From positions 4,602,501-4,666,500 of the forward strand of contig NZ_CP034447.1 in NCBI RefSeq assembly GCF_003952485.1: a stretch of DNA of 64,000 nucleotides. Reading direction: 5' to 3'. Made by a program: the position numbers and the translations under genes. Of this stretch, positions 29,124 through 40,894 are shown piece by piece (the stretch's first letter is position 1; each line of letters opens with the position of its first letter). The notes beneath the pieces were generated by a model, which saw only the letters and a program-made list of their open reading frames with translations, made no database searches and was not told the origin of the DNA. The stretch comes from Mesorhizobium sp. M1E.F.Ca.ET.045.02.1.1. GTDB lineage: Bacteria; Pseudomonadota; Alphaproteobacteria; Rhizobiales; Rhizobiaceae.

Positions 29124-30356
29124 ATGCTGACCAGGCCATCACCCGTCGCTCCCGCCAATCCGCTCGACCGGCTGACCGGCGCCGGTCTTGCCTGGGGCGA
29201 GGGAGCCTATGCAAGATGGGCCGCGCCGATCGGCGCGGCGACCTTCTCGCTCTATATCCTGCTCACCGCTTTCACGGCCTGGTTCATGCCCGACGCCAAT
29301 TGGGACATGCTGCCCTATCTGGCGATCGCCGAGGAAGACGCCTATCCCGATCCGCAGGCGCTGCACGACTATGCCTACAGCACGGTGAAAGCCGGCGTGT
29401 CGGCCGGCGACTACAAGACGCTGACCGATGATGGCGGCGGCTTTCGCAGCCACATGACGGAGAATGCCGCCGACTTCCATTCGCTGCTCGGCATGTACCG
29501 GATCAAGTTCCTCTACGCCGAGATCCTGTCCAGCCTCAGCCATGTCGTGTCGCCGGTCGAGGCGATGCGGCTGGTGCAGGTGTTCTCGGTGCTGCTGTTC
29601 GGCGCGATCACGCTCACCTGGCTGCGCGCGGAAGGCGCGCTGGCGCTGGCGCCCGTCGTCGGCGCCGTCCTGATCATGTCCGATTTCGGCGACGCCGCGC
29701 GGGCTTCGACGCCTGACCTTCTCTGCTCGGCGCTGTTCCTCGGCGGGCTGTTCGCCTATGTGCGCAAGCGCGAGGCGGCGACGGCGATTCTGCTTTTCCT
29801 CGCCTTCATGGCGCGGCCGGACAACATCGTCTTCCTCGCCATCTTCGCCGTGCTGCTTGTCGCATTCCGGCAGAAGGCGTGGGGGGCGCTGGCTGGTTTC
29901 GCTGTCTCTTTCGTCGCCTATTTCGCCATCTCGCACTGGGCCCAGCACCCCGGCTGGTGGCCGCATCTGTGGTTCTCCAGCATCGAGCAGCACTACAATA
30001 TGGACGGTTTCGAACCGCCATTCTCGGCGGCGGCCTATCTCAGGGCCTTCGCCGCCTCGGTGGTGCGCGCCATCAACGTCAACAACTGGGTCGGCGTCTC
30101 GGTGCTGGCTTTAGCCGGCTGGTACGGGCTCGACCGCGCCGGCTTCCGGCTCGACCGGCGCGCCGGCATCCTGCTTGCGGCGCTCGTGCTCGGCGTGCTC
30201 GCCAAGTTCGCGGTCTTCCCGATCCACGATACGCGCATCTATTTCCCCAATCTTCTGCCGCCCTTCCTGCTGCTGGCCGCGCCGCTGATGGCACTGTGGG
30301 CATCGGCCAGTCGGGGCGGTCGCGCGGCGCTGGAAGTCGTTCCCGAAGACAATTGA
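29124..30356 (+). CDS. polytopic membrane protein, GT-C glycosyltransferase-like
   Basis: Membrane protein of 410 residues with about nine to ten helices. The first large periplasmic loop begins MPDANWDMLPYLAIAEED and resembles the acidic loop of GT-C enzymes using polyprenyl-phosphate sugars. It is the last gene of the cluster, eight bases after the aminotransferase, which fits a final transferase of the activated sugar in the periplasm. No named family is recognised; the GT-C call rests on topology, the acidic loop and context. Confidence 0.5.
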   Translation: MLTRPSPVAPANPLDRLTGAGLAWGEGAYARWAAPIGAATFSLYILLTAFTAWFMPDANWDMLPYLAIAEEDAYPDPQALHDYAYSTVKAGVSAGDYKTLTDDGGGFRSHMTENAADFHSLLGMYRIKFLYAEILSSLSHVVSPVEAMRLVQVFSVLLFGAITLTWLRAEGALALAPVVGAVLIMSDFGDAARASTPDLLCSALFLGGLFAYVRKREAATAILLFLAFMARPDNIVFLAIFAVLLVAFRQKAWGALAGFAVSFVAYFAISHWAQHPGWWPHLWFSSIEQHYNMDGFEPPFSAAAYLRAFAASVVRAINVNNWVGVSVLALAGWYGLDRAGFRLDRRAGILLAALVLGVLAKFAVFPIHDTRIYFPNLLPPFLLLAAPLMALWASASRGGRAALEVVPEDN

Positions 30357-30473
30357 TGAATCCGGTTTCGAGCCTTGCGCGCGTGCTTCATTCGCACGGC
30401 TTGCCGGCGGGCCGCACGATCTCCAACCTTGCGTCCACGACGGCAATGACTCGCGATTGCCGGCCAACCACGC

Positions 30474-30506
30474 TTGACAAGATGGCGCCGGCCCGTTCAA
30501 CCTAGG
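30474..30506 (+). promoter_or_regulatory. likely promoter of the thiamine operon
   Basis: TTGACA at 30474-30479 is a consensus -35 box. About 17-21 bases on, TCAACC or CCTAGG could serve as a weak -10. It stands just before the riboswitch. The rest of 30357-30473 shows no gene. Confidence 0.45.
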
Positions 30507-30509
30507 CCA

Positions 30510-32570
<2,061 letters not shown>

Positions 32571-32573
32571 GCC

Positions 32574-33596
32574 ATGCGCCGCGTCCTTGTCAAAGGCGCC
32601 GGTGTGGCAGGCCTCACCGTCGCCCACGAATTGGCCGCGCGGGGTGCGTCGGTCACGGTTGCTGAAATTCGCAGCCAGATAGGCGGCAACGCCTCCTGGC
32701 TCGCTGGCGGCATGCTCGCCCCCTGGTGCGAACGCGAAAGCGCCGAGGAGGCGGTTGTCACGCTCGGCAAGGTTTCGGCCGACTGGTGGGAAAGGACGCT
32801 GCCCGGGCTCGTGACAAGGGCCGGCACTCTCGTCGTCGCTCACGCGCGCGACGCCTTCGAGCTTGCCCGTTTTTCGGCTCGCACGCGCAATTGTGAGCCG
32901 CTCGACGAAAAGGCGATTGCCGCCCTCGAACCCGATCTTGCCGGTCGCTTCCGCCAGGGCCTGTTCTTTGCCGGCGAAGCCCATCTCGATCCCCGTCGGG
33001 TTCTCGAAGCCCTCGCCGGCAAACTGCGCGCCATGGGCGTCGTCTTCCTTTTCGAGGCGGGCGAGGTTGCCCTTTCCGACTTCGATCAGGTGATCGACTG
33101 CACGGGCATCGCGCGAGCCGACGACGACTTGCGCGGCGTGCGCGGCGAAATGCTGCTCCTCCACACGCGTGAGGTCTCGCTCGCCCGGCCGGTGCGTCTG
33201 CTCCATCCGCGTCATCCGATCTACGTCGTGCCGCGGGCCGATCATCACTTCATGGTCGGCGCGACCATGATCGAAAGCGACCATGACGGGCCGATCACCG
33301 CCCGTTCGCTGATGGAGCTTCTCAATGCTGCCTACGCACTCCATCCGGCGTTCGGTGAGGCCGAAATCGTCGAGACAGGAGTGGGTGTACGCCCTGCCTA
33401 TCCCGACAATCTGCCGCGGGTGAAGCGTCGGAAGGACGGCGCGATCACGATCAACGGTCTCTACCGGCACGGTTTCCTGCTCTCACCGGCCATGGCCGAG
33501 CAGGCTGCCGGCCTTCTCTTCAATTCATCTGCCGACAATTCATCTGCCGGCCTGGAGTCTGAAAATGAAGCTGATCGTCAATGGCGAAGCGCTTGA
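32574..33596 (+). CDS. thiO: glycine oxidase ThiO
   Basis: FAD-dependent oxidase of 340 residues; RVLVKGAGVAGLTVAHELAARG is the FAD Rossmann motif, and GVGVRPAYPDNLPRV with the ending YRHGFLLSPAMAEQAA is typical of ThiO. It oxidises glycine to the iminoacetate needed for thiazole assembly. It follows thiC by three bases, and its end overlaps thiS by 32 bases. A repeated NSSADNSSAG at the C-terminus is low complexity. Confidence 0.92.
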   Translation: MRRVLVKGAGVAGLTVAHELAARGASVTVAEIRSQIGGNASWLAGGMLAPWCERESAEEAVVTLGKVSADWWERTLPGLVTRAGTLVVAHARDAFELARFSARTRNCEPLDEKAIAALEPDLAGRFRQGLFFAGEAHLDPRRVLEALAGKLRAMGVVFLFEAGEVALSDFDQVIDCTGIARADDDLRGVRGEMLLLHTREVSLARPVRLLHPRHPIYVVPRADHHFMVGATMIESDHDGPITARSLMELLNAAYALHPAFGEAEIVETGVGVRPAYPDNLPRVKRRKDGAITINGLYRHGFLLSPAMAEQAAGLLFNSSADNSSAGLESENEADRQWRSA

Positions 33597-33762
33597 GGTC
33601 GAGGCGACAACGCTCGACGCCCTTTTGAAGGAGCTTGACTATGAGGGCGGCTGGCTCGCCACCGCGCTGAACGGCGATGTTGTTCCCGCGGCCGGACGGG
33701 CGGAATTCCGGTTGAGCGAGGGCGACCGGATCGAAATCCTGTCACCCATGCAGGGAGGCTAG
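33565..33762 (+). CDS. thiS: sulfur carrier protein ThiS
   Basis: Ubiquitin-fold carrier of 65 residues ending in the invariant GlyGly (SPMQGG) that is adenylated and thiocarboxylated. The RBS GGAG lies inside the end of thiO. It delivers sulfur to ThiG for the thiazole ring. Confidence 0.95.
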   Translation: MKLIVNGEALEVEATTLDALLKELDYEGGWLATALNGDVVPAAGRAEFRLSEGDRIEILSPMQGG

Positions 33763-33765
33763 CCG

Positions 33766-34539
33766 ATGTTCGATCTTCTCGGGACAAAACTTGCCTCGCG
33801 CCTGCTGCTGGGCACCGCCCAATATCCTTCGCCGGCGATCCTGGCCGATGCGGTCAAGGCGTCAGGCACCTCGGTGGTGACCGTCTCGCTGCGCCGGGAA
33901 ATGGCCGGCGGCAAGGCCGGCGAGAAATTCTGGTCGCTGATCCGTTCGCTCGGCGTGAGGGTGCTGCCCAACACCGCCGGCTGCCACTCCGTGAAGGAAG
34001 CCGTGACGACCGCGAAGATGGCGCGCGAAGTCTTCGGCACGTCCTGGATCAAGCTCGAAGTGATCGGCAACCACGACACGCTGCAGCCCGACGTCTTCGG
34101 TCTGGTCGAAGCCGCGCGCATCCTTTGCGAAGACGGGTTCAGCGTTTTCCCCTATACCACCGACGACCTTATCGTCGCCGAGCGGCTGCTCGAGGCAGGC
34201 TGCAAGGTTCTGATGCCGTGGTGCGCGCCGATCGGCTCGGCGCTCGGGCCGGTCAACATCATGGCGCTGCGCTCGCTGCGCGGGCATTTCCCCGACGTGC
34301 CATTGATCGTCGATGCTGGTCTCGGACGACCGTCGCACGCGGCAACCGTTATGGAACTCGGTTTTGACGCCGTGCTCCTCAACACCGCGGTTGCCAAGGC
34401 GGCCGACCCGGTGGGCATGGCGCGCGCTTTCGGCAAGGCGGTCGATGCCGGCCGGGAAGCGTATGGTTCAGGACTGCTCGAGCCGCGCGACGTCGCCGTG
34501 CCATCGACTCCTACAATCGGCAGGGCGGTTTTCTCATGA
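33766..34539 (+). CDS. thiG: thiazole synthase ThiG
   Basis: TIM-barrel enzyme of 257 residues. [11 protein letters not shown] and WIKLEVIGN hold the substrate-binding barrel strands, with the imine-forming lysine in the latter. [14 protein letters not shown] and [12 protein letters not shown] form the phosphate site. It makes the thiazole phosphate from deoxyxylulose-5-phosphate, iminoglycine and ThiS thiocarboxylate. It overlaps thiE by four bases. Confidence 0.95.
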   Translation: MFDLLGTKLASRLLLGTAQYPSPAILADAVKASGTSVVTVSLRREMAGGKAGEKFWSLIRSLGVRVLPNTAGCHSVKEAVTTAKMAREVFGTSWIKLEVIGNHDTLQPDVFGLVEAARILCEDGFSVFPYTTDDLIVAERLLEAGCKVLMPWCAPIGSALGPVNIMALRSLRGHFPDVPLIVDAGLGRPSHAATVMELGFDAVLLNTAVAKAADPVGMARAFGKAVDAGREAYGSGLLEPRDVAVPSTPTIGRAVFS

Positions 34540-35141
34540 AGCTCGATCCCTTCTACTTGATCGTCGACAGCGCCGCCTGGATCGAACGGCTTGTGCCGCT
34601 CGGCGTCAGGCTGGTGCAACTCCGCATCAAGGACATGGACGAGGGCAGGCTGCGCGCGGAAATCCGCAAGGCAAAAGCCTTGTGCGCGCGACACCATTGC
34701 CAGCTCATTGTCAACGATCATTGGCGGCTGGCGATCGAAGAGGGCTGCGACTTCGTCCACCTCGGCCAGGAGGACCTGCAGGCCGCCGACCTCTCGGAGA
34801 TACGGGCGGCCGGCATCAGGCTCGGGCTGAGCACCCATGATCATGCCGAACTGCAGACGGCTATGGCAGCCAGGCCCGACTACGTCGCGCTGGGTCCCGT
34901 CTATCCGACCATCCTGAAGACAATGAAATGGGCGCCGCAGGGGCTCGAGAGGCTTCGCGCCTGGAAGGACGCCGTCGCACCCATTCCGCTGGTCGCCATC
35001 GGCGGCCTCAATCCCGAACGGCTCGATGGCGTTTTCGGGGCCGGCGCCGACAGCGCGGCGGTGGTGACGGACATAACGCTGAATCCGGACCCCGAGGCGC
35101 GTACCAGGGAATGGATCGACAAGACGGAGCAATGGCGCTGA
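34536..35141 (+). CDS. thiE: thiamine-phosphate synthase ThiE
   Basis: TIM-barrel enzyme of 201 residues that joins HMP diphosphate and thiazole phosphate. [31 protein letters not shown] (from about residue 65) and ALGPVYPT are its conserved strands. Its last ten bases overlap thiD. Confidence 0.93.
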   Translation: MKLDPFYLIVDSAAWIERLVPLGVRLVQLRIKDMDEGRLRAEIRKAKALCARHHCQLIVNDHWRLAIEEGCDFVHLGQEDLQAADLSEIRAAGIRLGLSTHDHAELQTAMAARPDYVALGPVYPTILKTMKWAPQGLERLRAWKDAVAPIPLVAIGGLNPERLDGVFGAGADSAAVVTDITLNPDPEARTREWIDKTEQWR

Positions 35142-35929
35142 ACCGGGACCCGCATGTGCTCGTCGTCGGCGGATCGGATTCCAGCGGCGGCGCCGGGATT
35201 GCGCGCGATATCGAGACGATCTCTTCGATCGGCTTGCGCAGTTGCGTTGCCGTCACCGCGGTAACGGTGCAGACACACCAATCCGTTACGGCGGTCCACC
35301 ATATGCAGCCCGGCCTGGTCGCCGATCAGATGCGCGCGGCGCTGCGGGCCAATAAAGTGTCGGCGATAAAGATCGGAATGCTTTCAACGGGACGCGTTAT
35401 CGCGGCGGTTGCCACCGTGCTCGGCGAAAATCCGCGGATACCGACGGTCCTCGATCCGGTGCTGGCTTCCACGTCGGGCAGGCAATTGCTGGAACCGGGA
35501 GCGATCGGGGTCCTGAAACGCGATCTCATGCCGCTTTGCCGTCTGGTCACGCCGAACCTCATCGAGCTGGCGATCCTGACCGGTTCGGATTTGGCCGCGG
35601 ACGACGAAGATGCGCTGCGGCAGGGAAGGCGATTGCTTGCGGACGGGTCCCAGGCGGTGCTCATCAAGGGCGGCCATGCGGCGGGACCCAGATCAACGGA
35701 TATTCTGTTGAGCGGCGGGCAAGAACCTATCCGCTTCGACATGCCCAGGCTTGCCGGATCGATGCGCGGGACCGGCTGCATGCTGGCGAGCGCGATCGCC
35801 GCGCATCTGGCCGGCGCGAAACCGCTCGAGGACAGCGTGCGCGAAGGCAAGCGGTTTGTCTTCGGGAAGCTTTTGCGAGGTATCGAGCGCGAATTCGGCT
35901 CCGGCACATCAGGAAATCCTCACCGGTGA
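35132..35929 (+). CDS. thiD: hydroxymethylpyrimidine/phosphomethylpyrimidine kinase
   Basis: Ribokinase-fold kinase of 265 residues. VGGSDSSGGAGIARDIET is the HMP-binding N-terminus, VLDPVLASTSG the metal/ATP region and MRGTGCMLASAIAAHLA the anion hole with the catalytic cysteine/aspartate zone. The ATG at 35132 lies inside the end of thiE. It phosphorylates HMP twice to supply ThiE and closes the operon. Confidence 0.92.
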   Translation: MALNRDPHVLVVGGSDSSGGAGIARDIETISSIGLRSCVAVTAVTVQTHQSVTAVHHMQPGLVADQMRAALRANKVSAIKIGMLSTGRVIAAVATVLGENPRIPTVLDPVLASTSGRQLLEPGAIGVLKRDLMPLCRLVTPNLIELAILTGSDLAADDEDALRQGRRLLADGSQAVLIKGGHAAGPRSTDILLSGGQEPIRFDMPRLAGSMRGTGCMLASAIAAHLAGAKPLEDSVREGKRFVFGKLLRGIEREFGSGTSGNPHR

Positions 35930-35980
35930 CACCCCGGACGAGGCGCGTTCGGCTGTCAGGGTCGCTCGGCCTTTTCCTAA

Positions 35981-35990
35981 TGTCGCAAAC
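35981..35990. promoter_or_regulatory. TGTCGCAAA motif before the third FAD-GcvT gene
   Basis: TGTCGCAAAC lies 67 bases before the start codon. The same word, on either strand, stands before the corrinoid genes, the AraC regulator and a micro-protein gene, so it is a candidate binding site of the GbdR-like regulator. Confidence 0.45.
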
Positions 35991-36056
35991 AGGCTTCAAT
36001 CACCCTACCGCTCGGCCCTATAGTCCGCCGGCTTTACCACTTTGGAGTCGCGGGCA

Positions 36057-38618
36057 ATGGCAGAGTTTCCGAAAAAGGCGAAGGTCGTCATCGTCGGTCT
36101 GGGCGGTATCGTCGGCGCGTCGGTCGCCCATCACCTGATCGAGCGCGGCTGGGACGACATCGTCGGCATCGACAAGTCGGGCATCCCGACCGATATCGGC
36201 TCGACGGCGCATGCCTCCGACTTCTGCTACACGACCAGCCACGACTTCCTGTCCTGCTGGACGACGCTCTATTCCATCGATTTCTACGAAAAGATGGGCC
36301 ACTACGCCCGCATCGGCGGCCTGGAAGTCGCGCGCGTCGGCGACGATGGCCGCATGGAAGAGATCAAGCGCAAGATCGCCTCGGCCAAGTCCTTCGGCAC
36401 ACGCGCCCGCCTGATCGAGCCGGCCGAGATCAAGCAGAAGTTCCCGCTGATCGAGGAGCATCTGGTGCAGGGCGGGTTGTGGGATCCGGATGCCGGCCTC
36501 GTCATCCCGCGCTCGCAGACGGTCGCCGGCAAGCTGGTCGACCAGGGTGTAGCCTCCGGCAAGCTCCAGGCCTTCGCCAACACCTCCGCCAAGGAGCTGA
36601 TCGTCGAGAATGGACGCATCAAGGGCGTGGTGACCGAGCGCGGCACGATCGAGGCCGACTATGTCGTCGTCTGCACCGGTATTTGGGGACGGCTCACCGC
36701 GGCATTGGTCGGCGAGGATCTGCCGGTCATGCCGATCGACCATCCGCTGACCTTCTTCGGCCCCTACAACGAGTTCGCCGGCACCGGCAAGGAGATCGGC
36801 TGGCCGCTGCTGCGCGACCAGGGCAACTCCGCCTATATGCGCGACACCGGCGACCCCAAGACCGCCGAAGGCGGACAGATCGAATGGGGCTACTACGAAG
36901 AGACCAATCCGCGTCTCTGCCACCCGCGCGACCTGCTCGAGAAGGACCAGGCGCGGCTCTCGCCCTCGCAGCGCGACCTCGACATGGAGCAGATCATGGC
37001 GCCGCTGGAGCGCGCCATGGAGCTGACGCCGATCCTCGGCGAGCTCGGCTACAATGAGGGCCATTCCTTCAACGGGTTGCTGCAGGTGACGACCGATGGC
37101 GGCCCGTCCATGGGCGAAAGCCAGAAGGTGAGGGGGCTTTGGTATGCCGTCGCCATATGGGTCAAGGACGGCCCGGGCATGGGCAAGCTGATCGCCGACT
37201 GGATGACCGACGGCCGCACCTCGATCGACCACCACGCCATCGACTATGCGCGCTTCTACCCGCACCAGATGCAGGAGCAGTTCATCTGGGATCGCTGCAC
37301 CGAGACCGCGATGAAGGTCTACAATCCGGCTGTGCATCCGCGCGAGCCCTTCTCCAAGGGCCGCAACATCCGTCGCTCGCCTTTCTGGGAGCGCGAGAAG
37401 GAGCTCGGCGGCTATTTCATGGAGCTGGGCGGCTGGGAGCGCGCCCACGGCTATGCCGCCAACGAGCACCTGCTCGAAAAATACGGCAACCGCGTGCCGG
37501 TGCGCGAAAACGAATGGGACAACCGCCATTTCTGGCGCGTCTCCAATGCCGAGCATCTGGCGATGAGCGAGGATTGCGGCATCGTCAACCTCTCGCACTT
37601 CTCGATGTACGATGTCGAAGGCCCTGACCATGTCGCGCTGCTGGAATGGCTGTGCGCGGCCAAGATCGGCGGCGACAACAATATCGGCAAGGGCATCTAT
37701 ACCCACTTCCTCGACGAGGAAGGCATGGTGCGCGCCGACTTCACGGTGATCCGTATGGCCGACCGCTGCCGGGTGATCGACGGTGCGGACGCCGGTCCGC
37801 GCGACTTCCGCTACATGCAGCGCACCGCGCGGGACAAAGGTTTTGATGTCACCGTCACCGACGTCACGGAGAAGTACGTCACGATCGGCATCTGGGGGCC
37901 GAATGCCCGCGCCACCTTGCAGAAAGTGGTCGAGGACCCACAGGGGCTTTCGCCGGAGAATTTCCCGTTCGCCGCAATCAAGCCGATCCGCATCGCCGGC
38001 AAGGATGTCACTGCCTTCCGCATCTCCTATGTCGGCGAGCAGGGCTGGGAGCTGCATATGCGTTACGAGGACGGGCTGGCCGTCTGGGACGCGCTGCGCT
38101 CGACCGGCGTCATGCCGTTCGGCGTCGAGACCTATGCCAACACCCGCCGCATGGAAAAGAGCCTCAGGCTGCAGAATGCCGACCTCCTGACCGAGTACAA
38201 TCTGCTCGAAGCCGATCTTGCCCGCCCGAAGGTCAAGGAGAACGATTTTTGCGGCAAGGCGAAACACCTCGAATATCGCGCCCGCCACCATCAGCCGGCG
38301 ATACTCTGCACGTTGGTGATGACCGAGAACACCGATGCCAAGGGTGTCGCACGCTATCCGGTCGGCACGATGCCGGTGCAGGACCCCGCGACCGGCGAGA
38401 CGCTGGTTGACGAGCTCGGCCGCCGCTCTTTCACCACTTCGGTCGCCTACGGCCCGACGATCGGCAAGAACATCGCGCTTGCGTACCTGCCCTGGGCCTA
38501 TGCCCAGGAGGGCCGCAAGCTGCAGGTGGAGTATTTCAGCGAGACCTATCCGGTCGAAGTGGCCGGCGTCGGCTACAAACCGCTCTACGATCCAGAAAAC
38601 CTGAAGCCGAGGAGCTGA
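36057..38618 (+). CDS. FAD-dependent oxidoreductase with GcvT domains (3)
   Basis: Protein of 853 residues. The FAD Rossmann motif KVVIVGLGGIVGASVAHHL lies near the N-terminus. GSTAHASDF replaces the WHAAG segment of the other two paralogues, so covalent flavin may be absent or differently placed. The C-terminal half (CGIVNLSHFSMYDVEGPDH onward) is a GcvT fold. The ATG at 36057 follows GGAG; an in-frame TTG at 36042 is less likely. It is monocistronic with a terminator after it. It is probably a demethylating dehydrogenase of an N-methyl amino acid, more distant from DMGDH than the other two. Confidence 0.78.
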   Translation: MAEFPKKAKVVIVGLGGIVGASVAHHLIERGWDDIVGIDKSGIPTDIGSTAHASDFCYTTSHDFLSCWTTLYSIDFYEKMGHYARIGGLEVARVGDDGRMEEIKRKIASAKSFGTRARLIEPAEIKQKFPLIEEHLVQGGLWDPDAGLVIPRSQTVAGKLVDQGVASGKLQAFANTSAKELIVENGRIKGVVTERGTIEADYVVVCTGIWGRLTAALVGEDLPVMPIDHPLTFFGPYNEFAGTGKEIGWPLLRDQGNSAYMRDTGDPKTAEGGQIEWGYYEETNPRLCHPRDLLEKDQARLSPSQRDLDMEQIMAPLERAMELTPILGELGYNEGHSFNGLLQVTTDGGPSMGESQKVRGLWYAVAIWVKDGPGMGKLIADWMTDGRTSIDHHAIDYARFYPHQMQEQFIWDRCTETAMKVYNPAVHPREPFSKGRNIRRSPFWEREKELGGYFMELGGWERAHGYAANEHLLEKYGNRVPVRENEWDNRHFWRVSNAEHLAMSEDCGIVNLSHFSMYDVEGPDHVALLEWLCAAKIGGDNNIGKGIYTHFLDEEGMVRADFTVIRMADRCRVIDGADAGPRDFRYMQRTARDKGFDVTVTDVTEKYVTIGIWGPNARATLQKVVEDPQGLSPENFPFAAIKPIRIAGKDVTAFRISYVGEQGWELHMRYEDGLAVWDALRSTGVMPFGVETYANTRRMEKSLRLQNADLLTEYNLLEADLARPKVKENDFCGKAKHLEYRARHHQPAILCTLVMTENTDAKGVARYPVGTMPVQDPATGETLVDELGRRSFTTSVAYGPTIGKNIALAYLPWAYAQEGRKLQVEYFSETYPVEVAGVGYKPLYDPENLKPRS

Positions 38619-38646
38619 GGCCGCAGGCGCAAAAAGATGAATGCGA

Positions 38647-38672
38647 AAGCCCGGCTTCGGCCGGGCTTTTTT
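38647..38672 (+). terminator. Rho-independent terminator
   Basis: AGCCCGGC-TTC-GGCCGGGCT forms a tight stem followed by TTTTTTCT, about 30 bases after the FAD-GcvT stop codon. Confidence 0.9.
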
Positions 38673-38856
38673 CTCTGTACCGGATGATCGTCGCACATGC
38701 GGTTGAAGTTGGGCCAACGCGGGTGACAGTCGGATGCTGTATCATTCGCCTGCCGTGCCCGGAGGCGATGTGAAGACGGCTTGGGTACCGGCTTGATACG
38801 TGCGAGGCCGACAGCTTATGTGTCCCCATCACAAGCCTGCGAAAGCAACACGCCAT

Positions 38857-39798
38857 ATGCGCATCCTGTCCGACGCCTTCATTCCCGAACTTCCCAATCA
38901 CTATCACGGCAAGGTGCGCGAAAACTACGATCTGCCGGACGGGCGCCGCATCATCATCGCCACCGATCGTTTGAGCGCGTTCGATACGATTCTGGCCTCG
39001 ATCCCATTCAAGGGACAGGTCCTCACCCAGACAGCGCGCTATTGGTTCGAGGAAACCGCCGACATCTGCCCCAACCACGTGCTGGAGTATCCCGACCCCA
39101 ATGTCGTCGTCGGCGCAAGGCTCGATATGCTGCCGGTCGAGATCGTCGTGCGCGGCTATCTGGCGGGAACCACCAGCACCTCGATCCTGACCAAGTACAG
39201 GAAAGGCGAACGGAGCTTCTACGGACACAGCTTTCCGGATGGGCTGCGCGACAATGAAAAGCTGCCCGAGGCGATCATCACTCCGACCAGCAAGGCTGCA
39301 GGCGGCGGCCACGATGAGCCACTGTCTGAAGCCGAGATTATCGAACAGCGGCTTCTCACGCAGGCGCAGTGGGACACCGTATCGCGCTATTCGCTGCAGT
39401 TGTTCGCCCGCGGCCAGCAGCGCGCCGCCGAACGCGGCCTGATTCTGGCCGACACCAAGTACGAATTCGGCACGGCGCCGGACGGCGCCATCGTCCTTGC
39501 GGACGAAATCCACACGCCCGACAGCAGCCGTTACTGGATCGCAGCGAGTTACAATGAGGCGTTCGAAGGCGGCGTGCGGCCGCAGAGTTTCGACAAGGAC
39601 TTCATCCGGTCGTGGGTATTGGCGCGGTGCGACCCCTACAAGGAACCGATCCCAAGGATCCCGGACGAGATCGTCAATCAGGCCTCGGAGGTCTATATCC
39701 AGGCCTACGAGGCAATCACCAGCGCAAAATTCGTGCCCGACGTCTCCGGAGACACCGTGCTGGAACGCATCCGTTCGAATCTCGCGCGGTATTTTTAA
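38857..39798 (+). CDS. purC: phosphoribosylaminoimidazole-succinocarboxamide synthase
   Basis: SAICAR synthase of about 313 residues, the longer yeast-Ade1-like form. [26 protein letters not shown] is the N-terminal ATP-site segment (from about residue 13), [14 protein letters not shown] the substrate segment, and [10 protein letters not shown] and [14 protein letters not shown] the metal and CAIR sites. It ligates aspartate to CAIR in purine synthesis. The start is uncertain: ATG 38857 fits the family, ATG 38818 has a better-spaced GAGG. It is alone between two terminator-like regions. Confidence 0.9.
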   Translation: MRILSDAFIPELPNHYHGKVRENYDLPDGRRIIIATDRLSAFDTILASIPFKGQVLTQTARYWFEETADICPNHVLEYPDPNVVVGARLDMLPVEIVVRGYLAGTTSTSILTKYRKGERSFYGHSFPDGLRDNEKLPEAIITPTSKAAGGGHDEPLSEAEIIEQRLLTQAQWDTVSRYSLQLFARGQQRAAERGLILADTKYEFGTAPDGAIVLADEIHTPDSSRYWIAASYNEAFEGGVRPQSFDKDFIRSWVLARCDPYKEPIPRIPDEIVNQASEVYIQAYEAITSAKFVPDVSGDTVLERIRSNLARYF

Positions 39799-39878
39799 GA
39801 GGGCCTTGGGCTGGCGGGAATGCGATGCCCGGGAATTCCCGGCTTTTGCACGCGGCTATTTTCGCTTACCCTCCCCCT

Positions 39879-40727
39879 ATGTCTGCTTATGCCCGCGCAA
39901 GGCATATCTTCTCAGGCAGCGCCGCGCTGGCGCTGGCGCTTTGGCTGACATCAGCAGCTTCTCCCGCCGAGCCGGTCGATGTCGAACTGGTGCTGGCGGT
40001 CGATGTTTCACTCTCCATGTCGCCGGCCGAACTCGAGATCCAGCGCCATGGCTATGCCGCGGCGCTCACGCATGACAACGTGCTGAAGGCCATTGCCGAC
40101 GGCGCTTATGGCAAGATCGCCGTCACCTATGTCGAATGGGCCGGCACCAGATGGCAGCGGGTCGTCGTGCCGTGGACTGTGATCGCCAATCGCGCCGATG
40201 CAGAGAGGGTGGTTGCGCAGCTCAATGCCAGTCCGCCGGACAGCGCGCGGCGAACCTCGATCTCCGGCGCGCTTGAATTCGGCAGCGACCTTTTCGCCGA
40301 AAGCGGTTTTCAGGGCACCAAGCGCGTCATCGATGTTTCGGGCGACGGACCCAACAACCAGGGCGCGCCGGTCGACATCACGCGGGACGAGGTGGTGAAA
40401 CAGGGTATCACCATCAATGGACTGCCGCTGATGACGCGCGGCGGTTTCAGCGGTGCCTTCGATGTCGCCAATCTCGACCGCTACTACAGCGACTGCGTCA
40501 TCGGCGGGCCGGGCGCCTTCATGATTCCGGTCAACGATTGGACGCAGTTCCCGGAAGCGATCCGCCGCAAGCTGGTGCTGGAGCTTGCCGGTCCGGCATC
40601 GCAGCGATGGGCGGCGGAAGAGGCGGATCATCCGCCGGTGGTGCTCGCCGACGACCGGCCGGCAGCCGATTGCTTGGCCGGGGAAAAGATGTGGCGCAAT
40701 CGCGGCTGGATGCTGGACAGCCGCTAA
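39879..40727 (+). CDS. secreted DUF1194 protein (VWA-like)
   Basis: Exported protein of 282 residues. A signal peptide (GSAALALALWLTSAASPAEP) precedes a von Willebrand A-like domain with the MIDAS motif DVSLS at the start of VLAVDVSLSMSPAE. RVIDVSGDGPNNQG is a second conserved strand. Cysteines near 210 and 268 could pair. Its role is unknown; DUF1194 proteins are widespread in Alphaproteobacteria. The start could lie upstream (ATG 39825), but the signal peptide supports 39879. Confidence 0.78.
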   Translation: MSAYARARHIFSGSAALALALWLTSAASPAEPVDVELVLAVDVSLSMSPAELEIQRHGYAAALTHDNVLKAIADGAYGKIAVTYVEWAGTRWQRVVVPWTVIANRADAERVVAQLNASPPDSARRTSISGALEFGSDLFAESGFQGTKRVIDVSGDGPNNQGAPVDITRDEVVKQGITINGLPLMTRGGFSGAFDVANLDRYYSDCVIGGPGAFMIPVNDWTQFPEAIRRKLVLELAGPASQRWAAEEADHPPVVLADDRPAADCLAGEKMWRNRGWMLDSR

Positions 40728-40730
40728 AAG

Positions 40731-40772
40731 CAATTCCAGGAAAAGTGCGCAGCGGTTTTCCGTCTGGAGCGT
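40731..40772. repeat. short palindromic repeat
   Basis: AATTCCAGGAAAAGTG and TTTTCCGTCTGGA form an imperfect dyad around GCGCAGCGG, a known type of intergenic palindrome in Mesorhizobium-Brucella genomes. It lies directly after the DUF1194 gene. Confidence 0.5.
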
Positions 40773-40894
40773 TATACCAGCGCTAAGGTGGCGGCTGGAC
40801 GATCAGGCGCGAGCTTGCTTCTGCGCGCGGCACGATGGCAAAGTGCCTGGGGCCGGCGGCATCGCTCGAAGTGGCTGAACAAGGAAGCATCATA

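Noticed and set aside
36057..38618. DMSP demethylase (DmdA)
   Set aside because: The GcvT domain is fused to an N-terminal FAD Rossmann domain, which DmdA lacks.
36018..38717. 899-codon minus-strand open frame opposite the third FAD-GcvT gene
   Set aside because: Antisense shadow that also crosses the terminator; no domain.
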